Source: CAZBYL01 sp964496275
Lineage (GTDB): Bacteria; Synergistota; Synergistia; Synergistales; Synergistaceae
Length of the DNA stretch: 46,808 nucleotides
Reading direction: 5' to 3'
NCBI GenBank assembly: GCA_964496275.1
Contig: CAZBYL010000013.1
Location: forward strand, 1-46,808
Shown: positions 7,438 through 15,330 of the stretch, piece after piece
Numbering within the stretch: position 1 is the first letter of the stretch
How the letters are laid out: each line of letters starts with the position of its first letter
The notes under the pieces: model-generated
Told to the model about the DNA's origin: nothing
Database searches by the model: none
What the model saw: the letters and a program-made list of their open reading frames with translations, nothing else
Translations under genes and position numbers: made by a program

Positions 7438-8802
7438 GTGGATGAATTAACTGCTCTTGTTGTAAAGGCTAATGGGTTTATTTGGGGGCTTTACTGTCTG
7501 ATTCCTCTTCTCTGCGGTACAGGTCTTTACTTTACTCTGCGTCTGAAATTTGTACAGGTTCGTAAGTTTGGCCTTGCACTTAAGTATACGTTCGGAGGTC
7601 TCAATTTGTTTGGCGAACGTGCCGGCAAGGATGGTATGAGCTCATTCCAGGCTTTTGCAACAGCTATCGCAGCTCAGGTCGGTACGGGAAACCTTGCCGG
7701 AGCCGCAACGGCTATCGCACTCGGCGGCCCCGGAGCCATTTTCTGGATGTGGCTGGCTGCATTCTGCGGCATGGCTACAATCTTTGCCGAAGCTGTACTT
7801 GCCCAGACATTCAAAACCAAAGACCCTGAAACCGGAAGCGTCGTCGGAGGTCCGGCTTTCTACATCGAAAAGGGGCTCGGAAGCAAGAAGCTTGCAATAT
7901 TCTTCTCTGTCGCATTGATTATTGCCCTTGGATTTATCGGCAATATGGTTCAGTCAAACTCTATAGCTGACGCTTTCCATAACGCGTTCGGCATCAACAA
8001 ACTTATCACCGGAGTTGTTATTGCCGGTATAGGCGGATTCGTCTTCTTCGGCGGACTGGGACGTATCGCGTCTCTTACAGAGAAGCTTGTCCCGATTATG
8101 GCTACGTTCTATCTTCTCGGCGGTCTTTACATCCTTGTAACTCACGCTGACCAGCTTATCCCCGCTTTCAAAATGATTTTTGTCGGAGCATTCAACCCCT
8201 CTGCGGCAACAGGCGGACTTATAGGCGCCGGAGTTAAAGAAGCAATGCGCTACGGAGTTGCACGCGGACTCTTCTCAAATGAAGCAGGTATGGGCTCCAC
8301 ACCGCACGCACACGCCGTTGCTAAGGTAAATCACCCTGCCGAACAGGGCTGCGTCGCTATCGCCAGCGTTTTCGTGGATACGTTCCTTGTCCTTAACATG
8401 ACAGCGTTCGTTATCTTTGTAACAGGTGCAATCGATGGACATACATCAGGTATCACCCTTACGCAGAAGGCTTTCACAATAGGGCTCGGTTCATGGGGGC
8501 TTCCGTTTATCGCGGTATGTATGTTCTTCTTTGCATTCTCCACGGTTATCGGCTGGTACTTCTTCGGCGAACAGAATATTAAGTACCTCTTCGGGCAGAA
8601 AGGGCTTACTCCCTACAGAGTGCTTGTTATGTGCTTCGTCGTTCTTGGTTCTGCTCTGAAACTTGACCTTGTTTGGGAACTTGCCGACTTCTTCAACGGA
8701 ATCATGGTCTTCCCGAACCTTCTTGCCCTTATCGGACTTAGCAAGATTGTCTCCAAAGCTCTTGATGACTTCGACGAGAAGGGGCAGCTTAAGGCCAGAT
8801 AA
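7438..8802 (+). CDS. Alanine/glycine:cation symporter (AGCS family), copy 2
   Basis: A 454-residue membrane transporter, the same length as copy 1 and very similar along its full length. Both have the ALVVKANGFIWGLYCLIPLL start, the AQVGTGNLAGAATAIALGGP core and the ARGLFSNEAGMGSTPHAHA motif. The frame opens at a TTG (7423), but the GTG at 7438 gives the VDELTALVV start matching copy 1 and lies 9 bases after GGAG, so GTG is chosen. It presumably imports alanine or glycine with Na+. Differences between the copies are scattered, which suggests an older duplication with possible divergence in specificity. It has its own terminator. Confidence 0.93.
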   Translation: MDELTALVVKANGFIWGLYCLIPLLCGTGLYFTLRLKFVQVRKFGLALKYTFGGLNLFGERAGKDGMSSFQAFATAIAAQVGTGNLAGAATAIALGGPGAIFWMWLAAFCGMATIFAEAVLAQTFKTKDPETGSVVGGPAFYIEKGLGSKKLAIFFSVALIIALGFIGNMVQSNSIADAFHNAFGINKLITGVVIAGIGGFVFFGGLGRIASLTEKLVPIMATFYLLGGLYILVTHADQLIPAFKMIFVGAFNPSAATGGLIGAGVKEAMRYGVARGLFSNEAGMGSTPHAHAVAKVNHPAEQGCVAIASVFVDTFLVLNMTAFVIFVTGAIDGHTSGITLTQKAFTIGLGSWGLPFIAVCMFFFAFSTVIGWYFFGEQNIKYLFGQKGLTPYRVLVMCFVVLGSALKLDLVWELADFFNGIMVFPNLLALIGLSKIVSKALDDFDEKGQLKAR

Positions 8803-8828
8803 GAATCTGATTTTTATATAAACAGAGT

Positions 8829-8859
8829 TGGGAGAGGCTTTTTAGCCTCTCCTTTTTTA
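8829..8859 (+). terminator. Terminator of AGCS copy 2
   Basis: GGAGAGGCT (8831-8839), a TTTT loop and AGCCTCTCC (8844-8852) are followed by six T. Confidence 0.92.
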
Positions 8860-9022
8860 TTTGTGTTCTTGAATCTAAAATGCCTATATCTTTTCGCCCC
8901 ATTCTATTTTATAACATTATAAATTTATCAATTATGGGAGATTATACACATTCTTCAAAGCACACTGTTCCGTTTCCCTCACAAAAACTGCGTGGACAGA
9001 ATTAAGAAGCAGTGATATCTTT

Positions 9023-9052
9023 ACAAGCTACAATATCTTGGCTTGTTTTTTT
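9023..9052 (+). terminator. Possible attenuator hairpin upstream of AGCS copy 3
   Basis: ACAAGC (9023-9028) and GCTTGT (9041-9046) pair, and seven T follow (9046-9052), only about 26 bases before the start codon. A second stem lies upstream (CTGTTCC with GGACAG, roughly 8966-9000). The stem is short, so function is uncertain. Confidence 0.4.
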
Positions 9053-9078
9053 AAGTTTAGCGGGTTGGAGGAATGAAC

Positions 9079-10458
9079 ATGGACTTGTTTTGGAAGCTGA
9101 ATGGAATCGTAAACGGAATAGTGTGGGGGCCGTGGATGCTCACTCTTTTGGTGGGAACAGGAGTTTGGTTTACGGTTATACTCGGGTTTCCCCAGATTCG
9201 TTATTTCGGCCTTATGCTGCGCGAGGTTGTAGGCAGGATACGTTCAAAGAGCGGAGAAGAGGGTAGTATATCTTCCTTTGCTGCAATGGCGACAGCACTT
9301 GCCGCCACAGTCGGAACAGGAAATATTGCCGGTGTGGCTACAGCTCTTCACCTTGGCGGACCCGGTGCGCTCGTGTGGATGCTTATATCAGCAGTTTTCG
9401 GAATGACTACGAAATTCTGCGAAGTGACTTTGGCAGTCAGATACAGAGAGAAAGACGCCAAAGGAGAATTCCGCGGCGGCACTATGTATATTCTTGAGAA
9501 TGCTCTTGGCATGAGGTGGCTGGCTGTGATTTTTGCCCTATTTGCCTTCCTTGCTTCTTTCGGTATCGGAAATGCGGTGCAGGCGAATTCGACTTGCGAA
9601 GGTATCGCCATGGCGTTTGGCATACCTCATCTATATACTGCGCTTGTGCTTGCCGTTATTGTAGGTCTCGTTGTCTGGGGAGGGCTTACGAGAATAGCGA
9701 CTGTAACGGTATATCTCGTTCCGTTTATGGCAATATTTTATATCGCGGGGGCGGTTGCCGTTGTGTTTCAGAATGCGTCAAACATTCCTTCCGCTGTATC
9801 AATGGCGTTTAGCTGTGCCTTCGGAGATCCCCAGGCTCTTCCCGGTGCGCTTGCCGGTTGGGCTGTCAAATCAGCCATCACACGCGGCATAGCTCGCGGA
9901 GTGTTCTCCAATGAAGCAGGTCTCGGTTCCGCCCCGATGGTTCACTGCACGGCTAAGGTTGACCACCCTGTACGTCAGGGTCTTTACGGACTTTTTGAAG
10001 TTTTTACAGATACAATTGTTATATGCACTCTTACCGCGATGACCATTCTTGTCACGGGAGTTGTTACCGGTGAGCCTGAGCTTACAGGCTCGCAGCTTAC
10101 TCTGGCTGCCTTCAGCAATACGCTCGGCGCTTCCGGAACGATGATACTCTCTCTTGGATTGTCACTATTTGCACTGTCAACAATACTCGGCTGGTACTGG
10201 TATTCCGAAACGGCGTTGGTGTATCTGTGCAAAAGCCATATTCTTGTAAAGCCTCTGAAATTCTTCTGGGTAATTCTTGTTGTTTTGGGCGGCTGGGGAG
10301 GTGCGGGAGTCCTCAATAACCTTTGGGACCTTTCCGACACTCTAAACGGCCTTATGGCAGTGCCGAACCTTATTGGGCTTCTCCTGTTGAGCAAGGAGCT
10401 TCGCAGACTTGTTAAGGACTTTGACAGCAAGATAAAATCCGGTGAACTGAAAAAATAG
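9079..10458 (+). CDS. Alanine/glycine:cation symporter (AGCS family), divergent copy 3
   Basis: A 459-residue AGCS transporter, clearly homologous to copies 1 and 2 but much more divergent. ATVGTGNIAGVATALHLGGP replaces AQVGTGNLAGAAT, and the conserved segment reads ARGVFSNEAGLGSAPMVHC. The substrate may be another small amino acid. An in-frame ATG at 9073 directly abuts GGAGG, whereas the ATG at 9079 is 7 bases from it and is preferred. An M20 amidohydrolase gene follows about 100 bases later on the same strand. The transporter may therefore import the amino acid released by such hydrolases, or a related substrate. Confidence 0.9.
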   Translation: MDLFWKLNGIVNGIVWGPWMLTLLVGTGVWFTVILGFPQIRYFGLMLREVVGRIRSKSGEEGSISSFAAMATALAATVGTGNIAGVATALHLGGPGALVWMLISAVFGMTTKFCEVTLAVRYREKDAKGEFRGGTMYILENALGMRWLAVIFALFAFLASFGIGNAVQANSTCEGIAMAFGIPHLYTALVLAVIVGLVVWGGLTRIATVTVYLVPFMAIFYIAGAVAVVFQNASNIPSAVSMAFSCAFGDPQALPGALAGWAVKSAITRGIARGVFSNEAGLGSAPMVHCTAKVDHPVRQGLYGLFEVFTDTIVICTLTAMTILVTGVVTGEPELTGSQLTLAAFSNTLGASGTMILSLGLSLFALSTILGWYWYSETALVYLCKSHILVKPLKFFWVILVVLGGWGGAGVLNNLWDLSDTLNGLMAVPNLIGLLLLSKELRRLVKDFDSKIKSGELKK

Positions 10459-10499
10459 CGTAAACATGTACCATCTCAGCCACATAAGGAGTAGAATGG

Positions 10500-10534
10500 T
10501 CTGCATGGGTCGGTTGGCTCATGCAGATATTTTA
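10500..10534 (+). terminator. Intercistronic hairpin between AGCS copy 3 and the M20 hydrolase
   Basis: TCTGCATG (10500-10507) and CATGCAGA (10520-10527) form an 8-bp stem with a 12-base loop, followed by TATTTTAATT. The interrupted T-tract suggests at most partial termination. Confidence 0.4.
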
Positions 10535-10557
10535 ATTCGGAGGGGCAGTGGTTTTTG

Positions 10558-12000
10558 ATGGCGGACAAGAAAAAACTGGGTTCTTTCATAGACAACAAAG
10601 CATCGTCCTACACAGAACTGAGCGATAAAATCTGGGAGTTCGCCGAAACACGATTTTCACTGGCAAGGTCTGCCGACGTGCAGTGTGATTTTTTGGAGAA
10701 AGAGGGTTTCTCCGTAACACGCGGTGCGGCCGGCATGGATGATGCCATTGTTGCCGAGTTCGGAAGCGGGCTTCCCATTATAGGATTTCTCGGAGAATAT
10801 GACGCACTGCCCAAACTTAGCCAGGTATCGGGAGTTTTTGAAAAAACTCCGCTTGTGCCGGATGCCCCGGGACATGGATGCGGACATAACCTTCTCGGCA
10901 TAGGCGACCTTGCCGCGGCATGTGCGGTAAAGGAGTTTATGGTACGGGAAAAAATTAAAGGCACTGTGCGATACTATGGCTGCCCCGCGGAAGAGAGCGG
11001 CTGCGGAAAAACATATATGGCTCGCGAAGGTCTGTTTGACGGTGTCGATGCCTTTATAACGTGGCATCCGATGAATGAGCTTCGTGTATGGAGTTTCAGC
11101 ACGCTTGCCAATTACCAAGTCTGTTTTGAATTTAAAGGAAGAAGCGCACACGCAGCCGCGGCTCCAGAGCATGGCAGGAGCGCGCTTGATGCCGCAGAAC
11201 TTATGAATGTAGGCGTGAATTATTTACGGGAGCACATCATTCAGGAGGCGCGTGTGCATTATGCCTATCTTGATACCGGCGGACAATCTCCGAATGTAGT
11301 TCAGCCCTATGCAAAGCTTCTTTACTTCATACGTGCGCCCAAATCCTCACAGGTTGCCGAGATATTTGCCCGTGTTCTTAAAATCGCCGAAGGCGCGGCA
11401 TTGATGACCGAAACGGAAATGAAAATGTCATGGGATGCGTCGTGTGCAGAATTTTTGCCTAACGATGTCTTAGGCAGGGCAATGCACAAAAACATGGAAG
11501 AACTTGGAGCTATTGAATATAACGCCGAAGAAACGGCTTTTGCAAAACGCTATGTCGATGCCCTTCCGCCGGAAGCGGCGGCGGGCGCAGCTTCCGTCAT
11601 AAAAAAATGTTTCAGAGAGCTTGGTGAGGATAAAATTGCCGAGCTTATCAAAAAGCCTATAATAGGGGATATTTTCCCATACGAAGTGATTGATAAACCT
11701 ATATCGGGTTCATCCGATGTCGGTGATGCAAGTTGGATTGCGCCGACCGCGATGTTCACGACTCCGACATATCCGGTTGGCACCGTTTGCCATTCGTGGC
11801 AGTACGTTGCGTGCGGAAAATCCAAAATGGCTCACAATTCCATGCTCTACGCCGCTAAAGTCCTTGCTATGACAGCTATTGACATACTTACCTTGCCCGA
11901 ACTCCTAAAACAGGCCAAGAAAGAGCACAAGGATACGCTCGGCGGCGAAAAATATGTCTGCCCGATACCCAAAGAGGTACTTCCTGGGCAGAAACAGTAG
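10558..12000 (+). CDS. M20 amidohydrolase, AbgB-like (p-aminobenzoyl-glutamate hydrolase-type)
   Basis: A 480-residue cytosolic zinc hydrolase. Recognisable elements are GEYDALP (79-85), the metal-binding GHGCGHN (105-111), GCPAEE (141-146, catalytic glutamate) and WHP (169-171). An M20 dimerisation domain follows. This matches the AbgB type of M20 hydrolases, which cleave p-aminobenzoyl-glutamate or similar N-acyl amino acids and dipeptides. GGAGGGG lies 12 bases before the ATG; a TTG three bases earlier is an alternative start. Its TAG stop directly abuts, in frame, the coding sequence of the PucR-type regulator. Neighbours suggest a role in amino-acid scavenging. Confidence 0.88.
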   Translation: MADKKKLGSFIDNKASSYTELSDKIWEFAETRFSLARSADVQCDFLEKEGFSVTRGAAGMDDAIVAEFGSGLPIIGFLGEYDALPKLSQVSGVFEKTPLVPDAPGHGCGHNLLGIGDLAAACAVKEFMVREKIKGTVRYYGCPAEESGCGKTYMAREGLFDGVDAFITWHPMNELRVWSFSTLANYQVCFEFKGRSAHAAAAPEHGRSALDAAELMNVGVNYLREHIIQEARVHYAYLDTGGQSPNVVQPYAKLLYFIRAPKSSQVAEIFARVLKIAEGAALMTETEMKMSWDASCAEFLPNDVLGRAMHKNMEELGAIEYNAEETAFAKRYVDALPPEAAAGAASVIKKCFRELGEDKIAELIKKPIIGDIFPYEVIDKPISGSSDVGDASWIAPTAMFTTPTYPVGTVCHSWQYVACGKSKMAHNSMLYAAKVLAMTAIDILTLPELLKQAKKEHKDTLGGEKYVCPIPKEVLPGQKQ

Positions 12001-12009
12001 GGATATATA

Positions 12010-13617
12010 ATTTCCACTACCGTAAAAGAATCCCTTGCTCTGGATTCGTTCAAAGATTTTGTCGTTCTGGCCGGATTCAACGGGCTGAACCGAAATATAA
12101 CTACCACAACTTTTATGGAGGCTCCCGACTCGTGGAAGTGGGCGCGCGGAGGGGAATTTGTAATCACACTCGCGTACTCATTTCAGAGTGAGGAGGGGCT
12201 GTATTGTGTGGTGAGCGCGCTCATTGAGCGCGGAGCCGCGTGTATCGGGCTGAAAACCGACAGGTATATCAAGAAGATACCTCAGTCTGTGCTGGATCTT
12301 GCGAATGCCAATGATTTTCCTATAATACACATTCCAAACCATGTGCCCTTTGCTGACATAATACATCCTGTTCAGGCGTTGGTGCTGCATGACCAGGCTC
12401 GCCTTCTCAGGTATTCCGAGAACGTCCGCCACACCTTTTTTGACCTTAGCGTAAATGGAGCGGAGATAGACGAAATACTCCACACTCTTGTCGGTTTTAC
12501 GCACTGCAGTTTGGCATTTATGGACACGACCATGGATGTAAAGCATATAGCGACAGATGTATCCCGCAAATTGGAAGATGCGCTGGATACTCAGCCTCTG
12601 CACCAGGTTTTGGCCGCATTTACTCATGAAGATATATCCATAGAAGGAAAACTTCTAGGCTACCTTATCCTCGACACGGAAGAATCAACACTTAAAGACA
12701 AATGGACAGAGATTCCAATAAATCAGGCCAAGGGCTCTCTGTTGCTGTATCTTCAGCGGCGCAATGCTCAAAACCAGGTGGAAAACAGATACAGAAGCGA
12801 GTTTGTTCAGGACCTTCTTTCTCATAACATCAGAATGGAGAGAGAAGTATGGAACAGAGCAAGAATATTTAACTGGGATCTGACAGGCCCTCAGCGTGTT
12901 GTGGTCGTTGATATAGACAACTACAAAAGCCGGCTGACAAGATCCATAGAAGAGGGCAGAGGCGCTCTCAGCCTTGAAAATACTAAGACGCGCATATACT
13001 CCGTCGTTAAGCTCTTTATGTCTACGCTCGGCGACAGATATCCATATTCCGAACTCAGCGACTCTATTGTCTACATCTTCCCCTCCGTGATACAGGACAA
13101 AGATGACGGCATAGATGCTGAGTTAAAAGATATTCTTCCGAAAATGATGGAGAAAATAAAAGAAGAGACGGATTTTACCGTTACTGTCGGGATAGGAAAC
13201 CCCTGTGAAAATATTTTTACTTGCTACAGCAGTTACGCTCAGGCTCAGGAAGGCCTTGAACTCATGAGAGAGGATACGGGCGGAGACGTGATAGCAAGGT
13301 GGCATGAGATGGGAATATACAAACTGCTGCACAGCCTTAAAGACAATTCAGATGCGGATGAATTTGTGCAGCAGTATCTGGGGCCTCTCATGTGTGACGA
13401 ACACAACCACGTACTTCTGAACACGCTCTTCTCGCTGGTAGACAACAACTGGAATATAAAAAAGACATCTGACGCACTTGCCGTTCACTACAACACGATG
13501 AAATATCGCTGCGGGAAAATATTTGACGTGCTTGGTATAGACACGGCTCTGAGCGAGGACAGACTTAACATTATGATTGCAACAAAGCTTTACAGAATGG
13601 CGAAACGACGCAGGTAG
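12010..13617 (+). CDS. PucR-family transcriptional regulator (apparent non-canonical AUU start)
   Basis: A regulator of about 535 residues. An N-terminal PucR domain (VKESLALDSFKDFVVLAG, GLNR, then FMEAPDSWKWARGGEFVIT) is followed by a GGDEF-like linker region (about 280-400) and a C-terminal Fis-like HTH (NNWNIKKTSDALAVHYNTMKYR, near residue 480). The first ATG (12115) would delete the first 35 or so residues of the PucR domain, yet the frame upstream encodes exactly those residues. Between the preceding TAG (11998-12000) and 12115 there is no ATG, GTG or TTG in frame. AUU at 12010 (6 bases after AGGGA) or AUA at 12007 is the most plausible start. It probably regulates the downstream DUF5058 operon and/or the hydrolase upstream. 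Confidence 0.82.
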   Translation: MSTTVKESLALDSFKDFVVLAGFNGLNRNITTTTFMEAPDSWKWARGGEFVITLAYSFQSEEGLYCVVSALIERGAACIGLKTDRYIKKIPQSVLDLANANDFPIIHIPNHVPFADIIHPVQALVLHDQARLLRYSENVRHTFFDLSVNGAEIDEILHTLVGFTHCSLAFMDTTMDVKHIATDVSRKLEDALDTQPLHQVLAAFTHEDISIEGKLLGYLILDTEESTLKDKWTEIPINQAKGSLLLYLQRRNAQNQVENRYRSEFVQDLLSHNIRMEREVWNRARIFNWDLTGPQRVVVVDIDNYKSRLTRSIEEGRGALSLENTKTRIYSVVKLFMSTLGDRYPYSELSDSIVYIFPSVIQDKDDGIDAELKDILPKMMEKIKEETDFTVTVGIGNPCENIFTCYSSYAQAQEGLELMREDTGGDVIARWHEMGIYKLLHSLKDNSDADEFVQQYLGPLMCDEHNHVLLNTLFSLVDNNWNIKKTSDALAVHYNTMKYRCGKIFDVLGIDTALSEDRLNIMIATKLYRMAKRRR

Positions 13618-13883
13618 ATTTTTGATGTGTGCTGTCACACAAAAGTGGCGGCACATATTTTGTCGTATTAGTACAAAAAATATAAAAAAAATTATACCCT
13701 CAGCCAATTTTATTCTCACTTTATCTACAAAACCAACCTACTGGCCAACAAAAAATCAAATTCTTTGTATCTATAAGACAATGTAATGTCCAATTAGATG
13801 GTATATGATTTGTGCGTTGGCCACATATGCTATCGGCGCGCATGTGTGTCCGGCTTAATAAAATCAACCAAGGAGGTTGTGTT
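13618..13883. other. Intergenic region upstream of the DUF5058 operon
   Basis: No gene is seen in this AT-rich 266-bp region. A perfect short hairpin (TGTGTG/CACACA, 13626-13641) sits just after the PucR stop. GTTGGCCA occurs in opposite orientations at 13742-13749 (as TGGCCAAC) and 13816-13823, possible operator half-sites. No clear consensus promoter was identified. Confidence 0.4.
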
Positions 13884-14597
13884 ATGAGTGAAATTCTTGC
13901 AATTGCTAACTCAACAATGATTTGGCTGTTGTGCGGTGTAACGGTAATTGTGTCCTTGATTCAGGCTTTGCTCTACACAAGGATGGCAAAGAAAACAGCA
14001 GTTGAGGCGAACATACCGGAAAGCGTCACGAAAGTTGCGTTCCGCGTTGGTCTTGTTTCTGCGGTGGGTCCCGCAATAGGTGTCTTTATTGTTATGGTTG
14101 GTCTTATGGCAGCAATCGGTTCTCCTATGGCATGGCTTCGTCTTTCAATTATAGGAGCTGCAGCTACTGAACTTACTGCGGCTACAGTCGGAGCCACGGC
14201 AGCCGGTGTTACTCTCGGTGGTCCTGACTACACACTCACGGTTCTGGCAGTTTCTTGGTTCACAATGGCTCTCAACGGTGCCGGCTGGCTCATCTTCACA
14301 GGGCTCTTCTCGCCGAGCCTTGAAAAGCTCAGAGAAAAGGCAAGCGGCGGAGACATCAAGTGGCTTGCGGTGCTGAGCGGAGCCGCATCGCTCGGTATAT
14401 TCGGATACCTGAACCAGTCTGAAATAAGGAAGGGAACGGGCAACATGCTCGCTTCTGTCGGCGGAGCCCTCTGCATGGTGTTTCTGATTAAGTTTATCAC
14501 CCCCAAATACCCCAAGCTCGTTGAGTATTCTCTCGGAATAGCAATGCTCTTCGGCATGGCCTGCGCGGTCGTCTACGACGTGTCGTTCGGTAAGTAA
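13884..14597 (+). CDS. DUF5058-family integral membrane protein
   Basis: A 237-residue, strongly hydrophobic protein with about seven predicted helices (near residues 10-30, 53-77, 83-103, 117-140, 158-178, 190-206, 213-232). It resembles the uncharacterised DUF5058 family, recalled from memory. The open frame extends to 13812, but the ATG at 13884 has a near-perfect AAGGAGG 7 bases upstream. Glycine/alanine-rich helices (GAAATELTAATVGATAAG) look transporter-like. It is followed after 33 bases by a second membrane protein and then an M20 amidohydrolase, all with good ribosome binding sites. A transport role for the hydrolase substrate or product is inferred. Confidence 0.85.
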   Translation: MSEILAIANSTMIWLLCGVTVIVSLIQALLYTRMAKKTAVEANIPESVTKVAFRVGLVSAVGPAIGVFIVMVGLMAAIGSPMAWLRLSIIGAAATELTAATVGATAAGVTLGGPDYTLTVLAVSWFTMALNGAGWLIFTGLFSPSLEKLREKASGGDIKWLAVLSGAASLGIFGYLNQSEIRKGTGNMLASVGGALCMVFLIKFITPKYPKLVEYSLGIAMLFGMACAVVYDVSFGK

Positions 14598-14630
14598 GGC
14601 AAATTGGGAATAACAGAAGGAGACTTGACT

Positions 14631-15299
14631 ATGACTAATAATAACAATCTGCATGCCGAATGGAATAAGAAATGTATAAGAATAGGCGCCCCCACAAACC
14701 TGCTTGCCGCATTTACCAGCTTCCTTCCCGTGCTTTGGCTCTGCTATACATACAATTGCTGGCCTGAAACAGCCGTAATCCTCAAAGCATGGGGAATGAT
14801 AGTGGTTCTCTTCGGAGCCTTCTACTTTGTCGAGCCGCTCTCATACTACTCTGTGCTCGGACTTTCCGGAACATACCTTTCGTTCCTTTCCGGCAACATA
14901 GGAAACATGCGTGTGCCATGCGCCGCAATCGCGCTTGAAGCGACAAACAGCGAAACAGGAACTCTTCAGGCAGAAATAGCCGCTACGGTAGGAATTTGCG
15001 GTTCTATCGTCACAAACCTGTTCTTCGTTTTGCTTGCAGCTATAGTAGGCTCCAGTATTGTCGCAATGCTGCCGCCTGTTGTTGCCACCGCGTTTGTAAA
15101 ATATGCTGCCGGCGCGATATTCGGCGGTACGTTCGGAAACTTTGCCATTAAATACCCGAAAGTCGCTGTTTTCTCCCTTGGCATTCCGCTTTTCTTTGCT
15201 GTTGTCTTCAAGCTCCCTGCGTACATGCTTATAATTCTCGCGGTATTCGGTTCCATCGCGGTCGGCAGATTCTTCTACACAAGAGAGCATAAGAAGTAA
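14631..15299 (+). CDS. Uncharacterised integral membrane protein, partner of the DUF5058 protein
   Basis: A 222-residue protein I do not recognise at family level. It has a short hydrophilic N-terminus (about 25 residues), roughly six hydrophobic helices, and a basic C-terminus (FYTREHKK). A central polar loop (AIALEATNSETGTLQAE, about residues 98-114) lies between helices and contains acidic residues that could serve in ion coupling. GAAGGAG stands 8 bases before the ATG at 14631; an earlier in-frame start at 14604 lacks support. Tight linkage to the DUF5058 gene and the M20 hydrolase gene suggests a two-subunit membrane complex, which is inference. Confidence 0.8.
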   Translation: MTNNNNLHAEWNKKCIRIGAPTNLLAAFTSFLPVLWLCYTYNCWPETAVILKAWGMIVVLFGAFYFVEPLSYYSVLGLSGTYLSFLSGNIGNMRVPCAAIALEATNSETGTLQAEIAATVGICGSIVTNLFFVLLAAIVGSSIVAMLPPVVATAFVKYAAGAIFGGTFGNFAIKYPKVAVFSLGIPLFFAVVFKLPAYMLIILAVFGSIAVGRFFYTREHKK

Positions 15300-15330
15300 A
15301 AATTAGATTCTAACGAAGAGGTGTAATATT

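Noticed and set aside
10558..13617. Genuine fusion of the M20 hydrolase and PucR regulator by stop-codon readthrough
   Set aside because: The two frames are in register across TAG, but the hydrolase ends at a natural C-terminus and no readthrough context or pyrrolysine genes are seen. An AUU/AUA start is simpler.
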